Origin: Turnera subulata | Lineage: Eukaryota; Streptophyta; Magnoliopsida; Malpighiales; Passifloraceae | Length of the DNA stretch: 64,000 nucleotides | Direction: 5' to 3' | Assembly (NCBI GenBank): GCA_028386065.3 | Contig: JAKUCV010003227.1 | Location: 81,303-145,302, forward strand | Part shown: piece after piece, positions 21,058-33,357 of the stretch | Layout: each line of letters opens with the position of its first letter | How positions within the stretch are numbered: position 1 is the first letter of the stretch | Translations under genes and position numbers: made by a program | The notes under the pieces: generated by a model | Databases searched by the model: none | What the model was told of the DNA's origin: nothing | The model's input: the letters and a program-made list of their open reading frames with translations, nothing else

Positions 21058-22592
21058 GTTCTACCCCACTTAACAAAATTGTCCTCGAAATTTACATAAC
21101 AAATCAAGCAACCCAGTGCTCATCGGACACCATCAGGTATCACCCGGTATCAAAATACCATTGGCCAAACAACCAAGTAGAACCATCATGTCCATCAATC
21201 ACATTTCCAAGCAAAAACTCCGATATACTAAGTCAATCATCGATTTTAACCAAACATGATCAATAAGGCATAGATCAAAGCACTTACCCAAGAGTTGTAT
21301 CCAATCATCATCACCTTTGACAATACCAAAATCCATAAACAATTCCAGTTACCATCACTCAACCAAATATATATCCAATCTTTTAATCCATTACGCATAT
21401 CCTCAGATAATAGAACCCAAAATTGTTACCTAAGTATCCAGATCATCACTCCCATTGTGAATAACTCAAGACCAAAAATCCATGATCTACTTCATGTTCC
21501 TAACCTCAAACTATTTCCTTTTTCACACATCAATTCGGCCAAAAATCGTATAATTCCCGAAACATACCTTAGGCACTAGAATCCAATCATTACCGAGATA
21601 TCGTAATTATACTTCTATAACCTGGATTCCTCAAGACCCAAACATTTTTTCATAACTCATTCCCATGAATCTATTCCTCAAGTCATTCCTAGCACGAACA
21701 CCAAAGTTTCTCTGACGAAGAAGTTAAAATATCACTGTATCTCTCAACACATAATTAATAACTTAGCAATTGAATCACAATACCCGAGATCACCTCAAAA
21801 TCAAACCTCAATGTAAACATACTCCTAGCATCTCCATCAATCACATGAACTATAACCTTGACAAAGATCCATGACCCAAACCCTTTTAATCACAATCACC
21901 GTCTATATCTCAAATCTCAACAAAGTGAAGTACCTCCAATATCATCAAAAGATATTTCCCCAAACATATCATTAGATCAACCTCAAATTAATTCAAGAAA
22001 CTATCAGTTCGATTTCCGAACAAGATTTAATCCATATATAACTCAGAAGTAAATTCAAATCCTTGAGCTCAGCAAATCAGACCACAAATAATATGATCAC
22101 CAAGATTACAAAAATCATATGCACAAGTATCACATCAGATCATCTTTTGATAAATGTAAACTCCAAAACAAAACCGATGGTTCGTACTTGTATTGACCAG
22201 TTCCATTTCAGGAACTATCAAACATGTTACCGTAGGGAAACCCCTTCCAGCAACAACATAGGGAAAAACAGCAACGGTGTACTCACACCGACACAAAAGC
22301 GTAAGTAAAGAATCGAGAGTCTACACCGACTCCGATTAAGCAGTGGATATTCCACAAAATAAGCCTTACAACAGCCTAAGCTGTAAAGATAAACATCTCA
22401 TTTCAACAACAATACCGGGTCACTCCGACCCTCAGTAGGTGCGTGTCCTCCACCGGATCCATAGTACGACTCACTATATGAATGCATTTGACAATGCAAC
22501 AATCGACTCAAACAGGAGCAGACTTATTCACATAAGTGAAAAACACGTATCCAAACATCCCAAAGGATCTACAGCCTGGCTCCGCTACCAAC
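21058..22592 (-). other. non-coding internal region of the giant-LTR element
   Basis: 1535 bp between the LTRs, A/C-rich on the plus strand. I find no frame of useful length on the minus (element) strand and no retroviral motif. It begins (minus strand) with the primer site at about 22578-22591 and ends with the polypurine tract at about 21058-21071. Confidence 0.88.
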
Positions 22593-24806
22593 TGAAACGC
22601 CCGTGTCCCAATTTATTAATATAAGTTATAAATTAATTATAGATTGACCAAATTGCCCTTATCATTCCCGGGACACCCGTACCCAAACTATCCATTAAAG
22701 AATGTATAACATGTGAAGAGACCAAAATGCCCTTCTTCCCGGGATACAATATCAACATAATAATCAATGAACAATTATACAACAAATTACACAACAACGA
22801 GTTTGCAGCGGAAGACTATACATATGATAAAATGTATGCAGAGAACTCTATGGATCCGACCCGAGGATAGGAAAGCACCGCCACCTGCTGATATGCTCTT
22901 CTGATCATCGATCAGCTAACCTGTGTAAAACTGTGAGGGGGTGAGACCAACCACTGTCTCACCACAAACAAATAAACCAATAATATACGATTACAAATCA
23001 ACTACAAGTACACCGGCATTAAACAACAACAACCACAATACACAGAGCAGGACATCATCAGACTACAAACCATCACTTGTCATTACTTACATTATTATCT
23101 TTGTTATTAGGTTTAAATATTTTATTAGGGCCCTCTACTGTGTGCGTCGAGCTCGGTCCCGTCTGATCAGACAACCAGGCATAAGCCCAAATAAACCAGG
23201 CACGAAGCCCAAACATATCCATAGAGAGAGAGAGACAGAGAGAAAGAAGGAGGTAGAAAGGGGGAGGTAGAAGGAGGGAGGTAGAACCGGTCATAACAGA
23301 CCCATATGCTAAACGCATAAAATCCCGAGGGGTATCACTTCCCGCTCGAACCAACCAGTCAACAGCCCCACAGTAGAATTATTATAGTATGTTATTCTCA
23401 GTAATGTTTTAAGAGTTGTACCATAAGTTATGATCAAACAGTGTTGTGTGGATTTAATATATTATTCTCAAGTCCGGGCCCCAGCCCATAGTCCACCACA
23501 CAAACCACAAATATATATCTCATGTGTTTATCATAACCAAACAAGTCATGCTAGACAGGCACAATACAACACATCAGACAACAGGTCACATAATCAGGCA
23601 CACCACGTCATAGGTATCATCAACATGATTCACTTTGCAAATAGCAACATCAGCACAACAGGCAAGCATGCATACAGCATTCAAGACCAAACAAATAATA
23701 CCACTTTATATACCAAGACAATGAACCGAGCATTGTAGGCAGTAATGCATACAAAGGTTTATAAGACCTCACCTGGGCCATATCAATTGTCTTTAATAGC
23801 AACACCTAGTCCTGCCTCATCCACGTTTGATCCTATATTGGTACCAGACACCATCACATATAATGTATAACAGGAATGACTTGAAGTGCGTACATGTCAA
23901 GTGTTTAACTACATCAAGTTCATCGGCAATAACCCCTAACCCAACACAATATATAAAATGGACGAAGATCTAAGCCCGATTAAGTTCATGAAATTCATTA
24001 GAAGGCTGGAACCATTTTAGACCCATTCTAAATCAAGTTAAATGAAAAATCAAGAGTACAAACCATGACCTGAAAGCCGGAAAACAAACATAGTTAACTA
24101 TATGGCCCATGTGATCATAGCCTATATTATCACATGTATATCTATATATATATACGAGATCTATGCCCAGGTGTCAAGATTTAGTCAATTGACTTATTAG
24201 TCATGCACTGAGACAAATCAAGTAATGTCGGCAACTAAGGGAGACAAGGACTACTAGTGTGTAAGTGTTCACAAAATGCCAACTCAAGGAACTGGTGGTA
24301 ACATAAATAAGTGGACAAACACACAAAAGTTTTATTATAGTATAACCAATTCTTTCCCACCAAATAAGCATTCTGCTGCACGGTTTATATCAAAGTTTAC
24401 TTGTAAATACTGAACTATTATTATTACCATAGTTTTCTTTTGACACCAGAATCAAATTCCCTATTATAGTACCCAAGGACATAATAATCTAACTCTATTT
24501 GAATAAAGGCAACAACGCTAGATATCCAAATCCAGCATGACTTAAGGCATCTTATTATCTCATTGGTAACCAACCGTCCTTGTAAACAAATTATAATCTT
24601 CCAGTCAATTGCTACGACGTGTCCATGGCCTATCATAGCAACTTGGATAGAACAGTGGCTTATTGGAAAAACAAACCCATGTGCAATGCACTAAAGCGGA
24701 CATGATACATACAACACCATGCCAAAGTGCATCCAGGGAATTTAGCACCAAAGAAACAGCCTTTAGTTCGTGTTCCTTTACCACCAAAGGCACAATATAT
24801 ATACAA

Positions 24807-24809
<3 letters not shown>

Positions 24810-24862
<53 letters not shown>
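24810..24862. repeat. (TA)n microsatellite in giant LTR
   Basis: TA run in the right LTR, counterpart of 19744-19785. Confidence 0.97.
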
Positions 24863-24865
<3 letters not shown>

Positions 24866-25881
24866 CTGTATATATATTCAATGAATCAACTCATGCCTAC
24901 AAGACAGGCAATTGCAAAATGTCGTATTGTCACTGAACCAGCAAGATACTTTGCAACATGTATAATTTCAAAATTGTCAGTGTAGCATGATTGACACCAA
25001 ACCCAACAAAATACCACAACACAAAGGCCATGAAACATCAAATGAGTCTGGAATGATTCGTGAGTGTAGGATGCTTACCCGGAACACAGACCCGGTTGCA
25101 ACCTGAGACACGAAAAGAAAACCCACTACCGATGGGTAGCAACCCGAACTCCACACTGCCGCCCGTCACTATCAACAGCCACTCCCGTCACCATAACCAT
25201 CACCAAGCACGACACAGCCACAACAACAACAGACACAAGTAAATCAAAGAGTCCAGAAATCAACACCAGCAAGGGAAGAGGAAGGGAAGCCAGAAACTCT
25301 TACCGGAACAACCCTCACTGCCAAGAACAGTCTGAACACCCACGGAAGCCACACACCAACAAAGTAACAATTCGTCAACGTAGCACCCAACCTCGACGGC
25401 GAAGATGCCTCAGCCTCACGCCTGAGTTGTCGCGAAATTCCCCTTCACAGGTTCCCTACAGAAGATGGCGTCCTTAGTGATGGCGGCGGCACGAGGAAAG
25501 GAGAAGAAAGATAAATCGCAGCAGCGGCGGCGGCATGATGCGACGGCGAGAGGAGGAAGACGAAGTGATGATGATGGCGAGAGGAAAGACTGGGTGACGG
25601 CAGCTTGAGTGATAAAGAAGAGGATTTGAGAAAGAAAGGCAAGCAAAAGGGAGCATGGCGGTGAGCCGTCGGGAGAGAAAGAGAAGAAAGAAAAGAAAAG
25701 AGAGGAGAGAGAGAGAAAGAGATGGATTAAAAAACCCCAAGCTAACCCTAAAGCCCAGCCAGCTCTCGAAATAGCGTTGTTTTGGTCATCAAAACGCCGT
25801 CGTTTCGCCCTCCTCAAGTCGCAGGTCAACGCGCCCATCTCCCTTGGTCAAACGCAACCCTTTTATTCTTTACCTTTCCCT

Positions 25882-25897
25882 GAAACTACGTAGTTTC
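25882..25897. promoter_or_regulatory. 16-bp perfect palindrome in giant LTR (second copy)
   Basis: GAAACTACGTAGTTTC, identical to 20806-20821. Confidence 0.6.
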
Positions 25898-26135
25898 GGA
25901 CCAAACTACATCAAGATTTGTGTTCCACTCCGAAACACAATAAAATTCCAAAAGAACTCAATAGAAGTATTAATTCCAACTTAAAACTAAGATTTCCAAG
26001 GAAAATAAATTACAAGTATAAATTTTCTTGATCAAAAATCCCGAAAATTCTACAAGGGTAAAATTGGAATTTAAATTCCAAAAAATTTGAAAATTTCATA
26101 AAAATAATTAAATACCGAAAATTCGGGGCGTTACA

Positions 26136-26811
26136 GTTTGTTGCTCGTACTGCTATTTTTCTAGAAAGAAAATTTATTTCTAGAGAGATCAGTGGGAGAA
26201 AAATAGAACTCGAAGAAGTTCGAGTGCAACAAGAAGCTATAGAGGATGAGATGGAACAAGGACAGGAACCACAAGATGTTGTGGGTGAAAATCTTGTACC
26301 TGTAACACGTGGAACACGTAGGTCTGATATGAGCCTGAGAGAAATGGATTTCTTTAGACTCATACTGGAGACGTGATTCTCATGGATGAAGATGAGCCCA
26401 CTTCCTATCAGCAGGCTATTACGGGTTCAGACTCTAAGAAGTGGCTAGAAGCCATGAATTCTGAGATGGAATCCATGTATGAAAACAAGGTATGGACCTT
26501 GGTTGATCCACCAGAAGGGATAAAACCCCTTGGATGCAAGTGGGTCTATAAGAAGAAGACCGACATGGATGGTAATGTGATTACCTTTAAAGGGCGATTA
26601 GTTGCCAAACGTTTCAAACAAGTTCATGGTATTGACTATGACGAAACTTTTTCGCCTGTTGCCATGGTTAAATCCATCTGAATTCTATTGGCTGTAACTG
26701 CATACCATGATTATGAGATATGGCAGATGGATGTCAAAACCGCTTTCCTTAATGGAAATCTTTTAGAGGAAGTGTACATGACACAACCTGAAGGTTTTGT
26801 CACTCCAGAGA
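26136..26811 (+). pseudogene. copia-3 gag-pol, part 2 (integrase end to RT start)
   Basis: Continuation of copia-3 after the giant-LTR element. It covers the integrase C-terminal tail and linker and the start of reverse transcriptase (26373-26681, with GCKWVYKKKTDMDG and DYDETFSPVAMVKS). A stop replaces the Arg after KSI at about 26680, where copia-2 reads on. A small deletion near 26325 disturbs the linker. It ends at 26811 in RT, where copia-4 is inserted; the TSD AGAGA occupies 26807-26811. Confidence 0.92.
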
Positions 26812-28322
26812 TGTAAGTAACCGGGTATACAAAAAGAGACAATATGCGCAGCGGAAAACCCGGAACTAATGGAGGATCCATGTGAAATGGGGTAAACCGA
26901 ATAACAAAAATTCGTACCTGGTTAGGTTGAGATCTTTGACTCAACTGATGATCCGAATCAGCAAGAACCGGACAAAAATCCGACTCCACTACGGTATCCA
27001 CACGAACCGTCGATGACCGCTAGCAATCGTCACACGATTACTAACCCAAGCACTCCCGAACCACTGTGCTAGCCGCAGAATTTCCGAGAGCTAGAGACTA
27101 GTGTTTGATGTGTTTCTTTCTCAAGAATGAAGTGTGTATTCTTTTGTGTGTTAATCTCATTAACCACTTTCTTTCACATACATATCATATATGTATCAAC
27201 GTTAGTTTATATATAGAAATGGTCAACCTAATCACACATACATTTTATCATGCATGATTGTATTTTCCATTATCTATACTTTAATCACAATCATCAACAT
27301 GATCATGTCTCCACTAACTCAACTTTAATCTTACATATCACAATATATATAATAATGACACATCAATTTCGTCCTTTTTGAGTAATAATTCAGGTTCAAT
27401 AATTCTGATAACTAGTGAACCAAACCAACCCAAACAACCCGGTCCAACCACACCCGGTCCAACCATGGTTTAACCATCTGCTCGAATCAACGGTTCTATG
27501 TGTGTGACCTGTAGGCACTTGTAACGTCCGGCAATATTTTACAATTATAAGCAAAGAGCGGCGTCTAGCAACACATCATTGCTACCCGAACGACAAGATC
27601 AGTACTGATTCTATATGCCTCGGAACATGTCATCGTCCTTTCGTCCCATTATCAAGATTAAACCGAGACATGGAAAACGTCAATCTCGTATATGTTTAAT
27701 GTTAGTTTCTTGATCCCCGAGTTAATTGTGTAAAACGGATCCTAATGATATCACCATATCATATAATCCGAGCATGGCCATGCATTTAACAGTTCAACTC
27801 TATCAAGAAGCCCATCTGATAATATACCCGTTATATGGGTCGGACGAATCCCATCTTGATCAATCAAAACCCACTACATATTTATCATATACCCAATGAT
27901 TACCCTTAAGTCCACCCAGTTACGGATGACTAGAAATAATATCAAAGTATACGACTCATATGTTGGGAACCTTGATGATCTCAGGTCTAAGGACAATACA
28001 TATAAAAGAACCACTAATGACTATCATATAACGTTCCATATAGGGTTCTTATGTGGGTTAGTCCAGTCCACAGGTTCTCTAACTTGTACCCGTATGTAGA
28101 ATTCATATCTCATATAATTCTCAACATACGCTAGTCTTAATTTATTATTACAACCCATCCAAAATAATAATCGACTAGGGATATTTTTAGAATACAAAGT
28201 ATTCTAGGGTTATAAATATGTGCAAGCAATTATCTCATAATCATATTTATTGGAACCTTAATGTATATACATGACTACAAACAACCATCCATTGATTGGC
28301 TTTTGGGCATATTACATTAACA
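26812..28322 (-). repeat. copia-4 3' LTR
   Basis: A 1511-bp LTR, plus strand TGTAAGTAACCGGG ... TTACATTAACA, oriented leftwards. On the minus strand a TATATATA-containing stretch near 27212-27222 could be the TATA box. About three GGTCCAACCA-type units lie at 27441-27478, compared with about five in the other LTR. Confidence 0.92.
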
Positions 28323-28338
28323 ATCTCCCACTTGCATT
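28323..28338 (-). other. copia-4 polypurine tract
   Basis: On the minus strand ATGCAAGTGGGAGAT, directly upstream of the 3' LTR and overlapping the pol stop region. It matches the tracts at 8611 and 41923. Confidence 0.85.
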
Positions 28339-31300
28339 AAAGCCAATCAAGCATGTATCTAATACCAATGGATGCGCAATGACCATCATGCTTCTGCTGT
28401 GTGAGCGGCTTAGTCAAAGGATCTGCTACATTGTTCTCAGAAGGAACTCTGCACAGCCTGACGTCGCCTTTATCTATGATCTCTCTAATAAGATGATAGC
28501 GTCGGAGTATATGTTTGGATCTCTGGTGGTATCTAGGTTCTTGAGCCTGTGCGATTGTCCCATTGTTGTCACAATAGAGCTCAATCGGACTCTCAATTCT
28601 AGGAACCACCCCAAGTTCAGTTACAAACTTCTTAATCCAAACAGCCTCTTTCGCCGCATCTGAGGCAGCAATGTACTCAGCCTCGGTTGTAGAATCTGCA
28701 ACTGTCTCTTGCTTAGAACTCCTCCAGCATACAGCACCACCACCAAGACAAAACACATATCCTGATTGCGATCTGAAGTCATCCATGTCGGTTTGGAAGC
28801 TAGTATCAGTGTAACCCTTTACAATGAGCTCATCAACGCTTCCGTAAACCAGGAATGTATCCTTAGTCCTTCTCAAGTACTTAAGGATGTTCTTAACCGC
28901 TGTCCAGTGACTCTCACTGGGATCAGATTGGTACCTGCTTGTGACACTCAAAGCATAAGCGACATCCGGTCGGGTACATAGCATGGCATACATGATAGAT
29001 CCTATTGCAGAAGCATAAGGAATCTTACTCATCCGTTCTCTCTCCTTAGATGAACTAGGATACTGATTCTTTGAGAGAGATACGCCCATGTGACATGGGC
29101 AAGAATCCTTTCTTGGAATCTTGCATGCTAAACCTCTATAGCACTTTGTCAATATATGTACTCTGACTTAGACCGAGAAGCCTTTTGGATCTATCTCTAT
29201 AGATCTTTATACCCAACACGTAGGCAGCTTCTCCTAAGTCCTTCATTGAGAAATTCTTTTCTAACCAAGTCTTTACTGACTGTAGCGTCAGAATATCATT
29301 CCCAATGAGTAGAATGTCGTCAACATACAACAACAAGAAAACGATAATGCTCCCAATAACCTTCCTGTAAACACATGGTTCATCTTCATTCTTAATGAAA
29401 CCAAACTCTTTGATCACTTCATTAAAACGAAGATTCCAACTCCTAGAAGCTTGCTTCAACCCATAAATGGATCTTTACAATTTGCATACCATATTAGCAT
29501 TCTTTGGATCGAGAAAACCTTCAGGTTGTGTCATGTACACATCCTCTAAAAGATTTCCATTTAAGAAAGTGGTTTTGACATCCATCTGCCATATCTCATA
29601 ATCATGGTATGCAGCTATTGCCAGCAGAATCCGGATGGATTTAACCATGGCAACTGGTGAGAAAGTTTCATCATAGTCTATACCATGAACTTGTTTGAAA
29701 CCTTTCGCGACCAATCGCCCTTTAAAGGTAATCACATTACCATCCATGTCGGTCTTTTTCTTAAAGACCCATTTGCACCCTATGGGTTTTACCCCTTGAG
29801 GCGGATCAACCAAGATCCATACCTTGGATTCCATTTTCGAATTCATGGCTTCTAGCCACTTCTTGGAGTCCGGACCCGTAATGGCCTGCTGATAGGAAGT
29901 GGGTATGAGGATCACATCTCCAGTATCAATCATAAGAAATCCATATCTCTCAGGCTCATACCGAATCCTATCCGACCTACGCGGTCCATGTGTTATAGGT
30001 ACAGGATTCTCATCCACAACATCTTGTGGTTCCTGTCCTTGTTCCATCTCAGACTCTAGATCTCGAACTTCTACGAGTTCTATTTTTCTCCCACTGATTC
30101 CTCTAGAAATAAATTGTTTTTCTAGAAAAATAGCAGTCCGAGCAACAAACACTTTGTGGTCGGTGGGGTTATAGAAGTAATACCCTTTTGTTTCCTTAGG
30201 GTATCCTACAAAGATGCACTTCTCGGATTTAGGGCCGAGTTTATCTGATGCTTCACGTCTCACGTAAGCCTCACAACCCCAAATCCTCATATAAGACAAA
30301 TTGGGACGCTTCCCAGTCCATATCTCATATGGTGTCTTTTCGACCGATTTAGATGGAACACGATTAAGTGTAAATGCAGCACTCAATAATGCATGTCCCC
30401 AAAATGGAGAAGGAAGGTCAGCTTGACTCATCACAGAACGGACCATATCTAATAGGGTTCTATTCCTCCTTTCAGATACACCATTCCATTGAGGCGTACC
30501 TGGTGGAGTAAGTTGTGATACTATACCACATTCCTTTAGATGATCAAGAAATTCTCAGTCTAAGTATTCACCTCCTCGATTAGATCGAAGCATTTTAATA
30601 CTCTTACCAAGTTGATTCTGTACTTCATTCTTGAATTCTTTGAACTTTTCAAAGGATTCTGACTTGTGTCTCACAAGATACACATAGCCATATCTACTGT
30701 AATCATCAGTAAATGTAATGAAGTATTGAAAACCACCTCTAGCCTGTGTAGACATAGGACCGCATACATCAGAATGTATAAGACCTAATAAGTCTGAAGC
30801 TCTTTCACCTTTACCAGTAAAGGGAGCCTTCGTCATTTTGCCCAACAAATATGACTCACATGTCTCATATGATTCAAAATCAAATGAGTCTAATAGTCCA
30901 TCTTTATGGAGTTTAGCAATACGAGTCTCGTTTATATGACCCAAACGACAATGCCAAAGGTAGGTTTCATTAGAATCGTTCATTCTAACCTTCTTCGTAT
31001 TAACGTTATAGATTGGCGTTTCTAGGTTAAGAACATACAAACCATTGCTCAAATATGCACCACCATAATAAATATCATTGAAATAAATAGAAAAACATTT
31101 TCTCTTTATTACAAATGAAAAGCCTTTCTTGTCCAGACAAGAAACAGAAATCAAATTCCTGCTTATAGTAGGTACATAATAGCAATCATCAAGTTCCAAA
31201 ACCAAACCACTCGGTAAAGATAGATAATAAGTCCCTACGGCTAATGCAGCAATCCTTGCTCCATTTCTGACGCGTAGGTCTATCTCACCCTTTGCCATTC

Positions 31301-32267
31301 TCCTACTCTTTCTTAGTTCCTACACATTTACACAAATGTGAGAACCACATCCGGTATCTAATACCCATGATGCAGAGATAGGGATATTAGCTTCTATAAC
31401 GAGAATACCTGAAGTAGAAGTCTCACTTCCCTTCTTGTTCTTCTTTACCTCTTGAAGGTAAACAGGGCAGTTGCGCTTCTAATGGCCCGGTTTGTTGCAA
31501 TGGAAACAATGTCCATCCTTAGCAACTCCACCCTTGGGTTTAAGCACATGATCACAGGAAGAAGCACATGCACCAAACCTTTTGGCACTCTTCTTCTTCT
31601 TGTCGAACTTTACTTTACCCTTTCCTTTGCCCTTTCCAATCATCAATATGTTGGATTTATTTGCCTTCATTTGTTGCTCAGCTGTTCCCAACATATTGAG
31701 CAACTCAGATAAGGATTTGTCAAGATGGTTCATATTGAAGTTCATGACAAATTGACTGTAACTGTCTGGCAACGATTGCAGGACAAGGTCTACAGCCAAT
31801 TCCTTTTGCAAAGGAAATCCAAGACCGTCAAGGCTCTCAATGTATCCGATCATTTTGAGCACATGCTGCCTTACGGGTGATGACTCGGCCATCCTGCATT
31901 GGAATAATGCTTTAGAGGTCTCATACCTCTTATGCCTTGCCTGCTCTTCAAAGAGCATTTTTAGGTGTTCGATCATATCGAACGCCCCCATGTTCTCGTG
32001 TTGCTTCTGAAGCTCAGATTCCATGTTAACAAGCATGAGGCATCCTATATCCAATGCATCATCAAGGTGCTTCTTATAAGCATCCCTCTCTGCCCTAGGA
32101 GCACTAGGCGCCGGTTCCATCGGAACTGGCCCTTCAAGGACATACAGCTTCTTTTCTTGTTTGAGGACAATCCTCAAATTGCGATACCATATAAGGAAAT
32201 TATTCCCATTCAGCTTGTCCTTCTCACGGATCGATCGCAATGATAGTGTACCTGTGTTTTGTGCCAT
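28337..32267 (-). pseudogene. copia-4 gag-pol, nearly complete Ty1/copia polyprotein
   Basis: Read leftwards from the ATG at 32267. Gag (31479-32267) includes a zinc knuckle that is cut by a TAG after CFHCNKPGH, where the other copies have Trp or another codon. The protease keeps WVLDTGCGS (near 31350-31385). A TAG lies near 31322. The GAG-pre-integrase and integrase follow (30555-31298) with DVCGPMS, but the second catalytic aspartate is Asn (RSNRGGEY), and a TGA follows at 30555-30557. Integrase C-terminus and RT N-terminus run 29475-30446, ended by TAA. RT continues at 29136-29459 with LLLYVDDILLIGN, then a frameshift near 29140 leads to RNase H (28337-29152) with TEAEYIAAS and LYCDNNGTIA intact. 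It ends with a normal stop next to the polypurine tract. Domain order and length fit a full Tnt1-like copia. Confidence 0.95.
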
Positions 32268-33341
32268 GGTAGTTCTACAACAAAGATCAACTCACACAAA
32301 TAAGAGTCATGCATACATAAATCATTTAACATGGAATTTTATTAAATGATGCTCCTACTATGAATCAATAAAATGACAAAAAGTAGGCCAAGATCCATAT
32401 TTCACTACAACATAAGTCAGCTTTGGCTGATCACCTACATCATAGCTATTTAGGTAGACAACTCTTGCCAATTACATCTCTATGCAACTCTTGGATAGTT
32501 GAGTGAACAACACTTTGTCCATATCTATCTCATAGACATTACTCAACCCTTGCCTCTAAGTCCTTAATCCAATTAAGATGACTTAGTTAAGTCCAAACCC
32601 ACAATAAGCAGTCGAGATATTACAATTATCCACTCGCACCTTGCTAGGATAAACATAGGCACCTTGCTTTGGCAAAACCTACCTAGTGTTGATCTAAGCA
32701 ATGATGAGTGCTTATCATGGAAGGCAACTAAGAACTTAATATTTACATCAACATATGTTCATACATCACATGCATATAATCAACAAATCATACATTGATG
32801 TTATGTAAATTTGGAAAACAAAATACATGTGAATATCGATGTCTAACTTGAACATCGATGTTTTGAGAATCTGATTCTCCCAACTACTTGGCAACACTTA
32901 GTATTTCGGCCATATCCAGAGTTGTAGAGCTCGGATTTGTGCAATCTTGGTGTCCCTGGAAAGCTAAGAAGTATTTCTACAACTTTTTTGTTCAGACCAG
33001 ACACCAATTCGGCCTCTTTTGGCCCCGAATTCGCTGTTGAAGTCACTGGATTCCAGAACATCGTTGTTGTAGGTATCATATACCTTTCAAGCACCCTTGT
33101 CGAACTCATTCGACTTTCTACCAAAACACACTTTGATTGATATCACATACAATCAAGTGCCTGATATCAAAACACTGTTGACAAAAATAACTTCAACATA
33201 TATCACATATACAAACAAATTCAGCATAACACATACAAAATGAATTCAGCATATCACATACACCAAATTGAACTTAACATATCACATACGTTAAGATGAA
33301 CATATCACATATGCACAACAATTCGGCTTAGAGCTTCACAA
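32268..33341 (-). other. copia-4 untranslated leader
   Basis: About 1.07 kb between the gag ATG and the primer site. The gag-proximal part matches the copia-1 and copia-3 leaders. Only two palindromes of the ATCGATGT type remain (32831-32862). The stretch from about 32885 to 33080 is not seen in the other leaders and looks like filler of unknown origin. Confidence 0.85.
32831..32862. repeat. minimal palindrome pair, copia-4 leader
   Basis: One variant (ATATCGATGT) and one exact ACATCGATGT copy about 20 bp apart, at the place where copia-1 and copia-3 carry 15-18 copies. Confidence 0.85.
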
Positions 33342-33357
33342 GAGGCTCCGCTACCAC
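33342..33357 (-). other. copia-4 primer binding site
   Basis: Minus strand TGGTAGCGGAGCC directly after the 5' LTR. Confidence 0.75.

Larger units (their letters stand above)
17527..26135 (-). mobile_element. giant-LTR non-autonomous element (LARD-like), nested in copia-3
   Basis: An 8609-bp element bounded by the 5-bp duplication GTTTG (17522-17526 and 26136-26140). LTRs are 17527-21057 (3') and 22593-26135 (5'), about 3.53 and 3.54 kb and nearly identical by eye, so the insertion is fairly recent. The internal region is only 1535 bp, with no plausible frame on the element strand. The primer site TTGGTAGCGGAGCC abuts the right LTR (minus strand), and a polypurine tract (AAGTGGGGTAGAAC on the minus strand) abuts the left one. 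The 3' internal end followed by TGTAACGCCCCGA resembles the end of Tekay-type chromoviruses (Ty3/gypsy). Long LTRs around non-coding DNA fit the LARD class. It must rely on proteins supplied in trans. Confidence 0.92.
22593..26135 (-). repeat. giant LTR, right (5') copy
   Basis: A 3543-bp LTR, almost the same as 17527-21057. Differences seen include scattered single bases and the longer TA run at 24810-24862. Confidence 0.95.

Noticed and set aside
25416..25838. 140-codon minus-strand frame rich in Ser, Leu and Phe
   Set aside because: It comes from a purine-rich LTR stretch; the counterpart in the other LTR (20341-20664) is shorter and differs, and no domain is recognisable.
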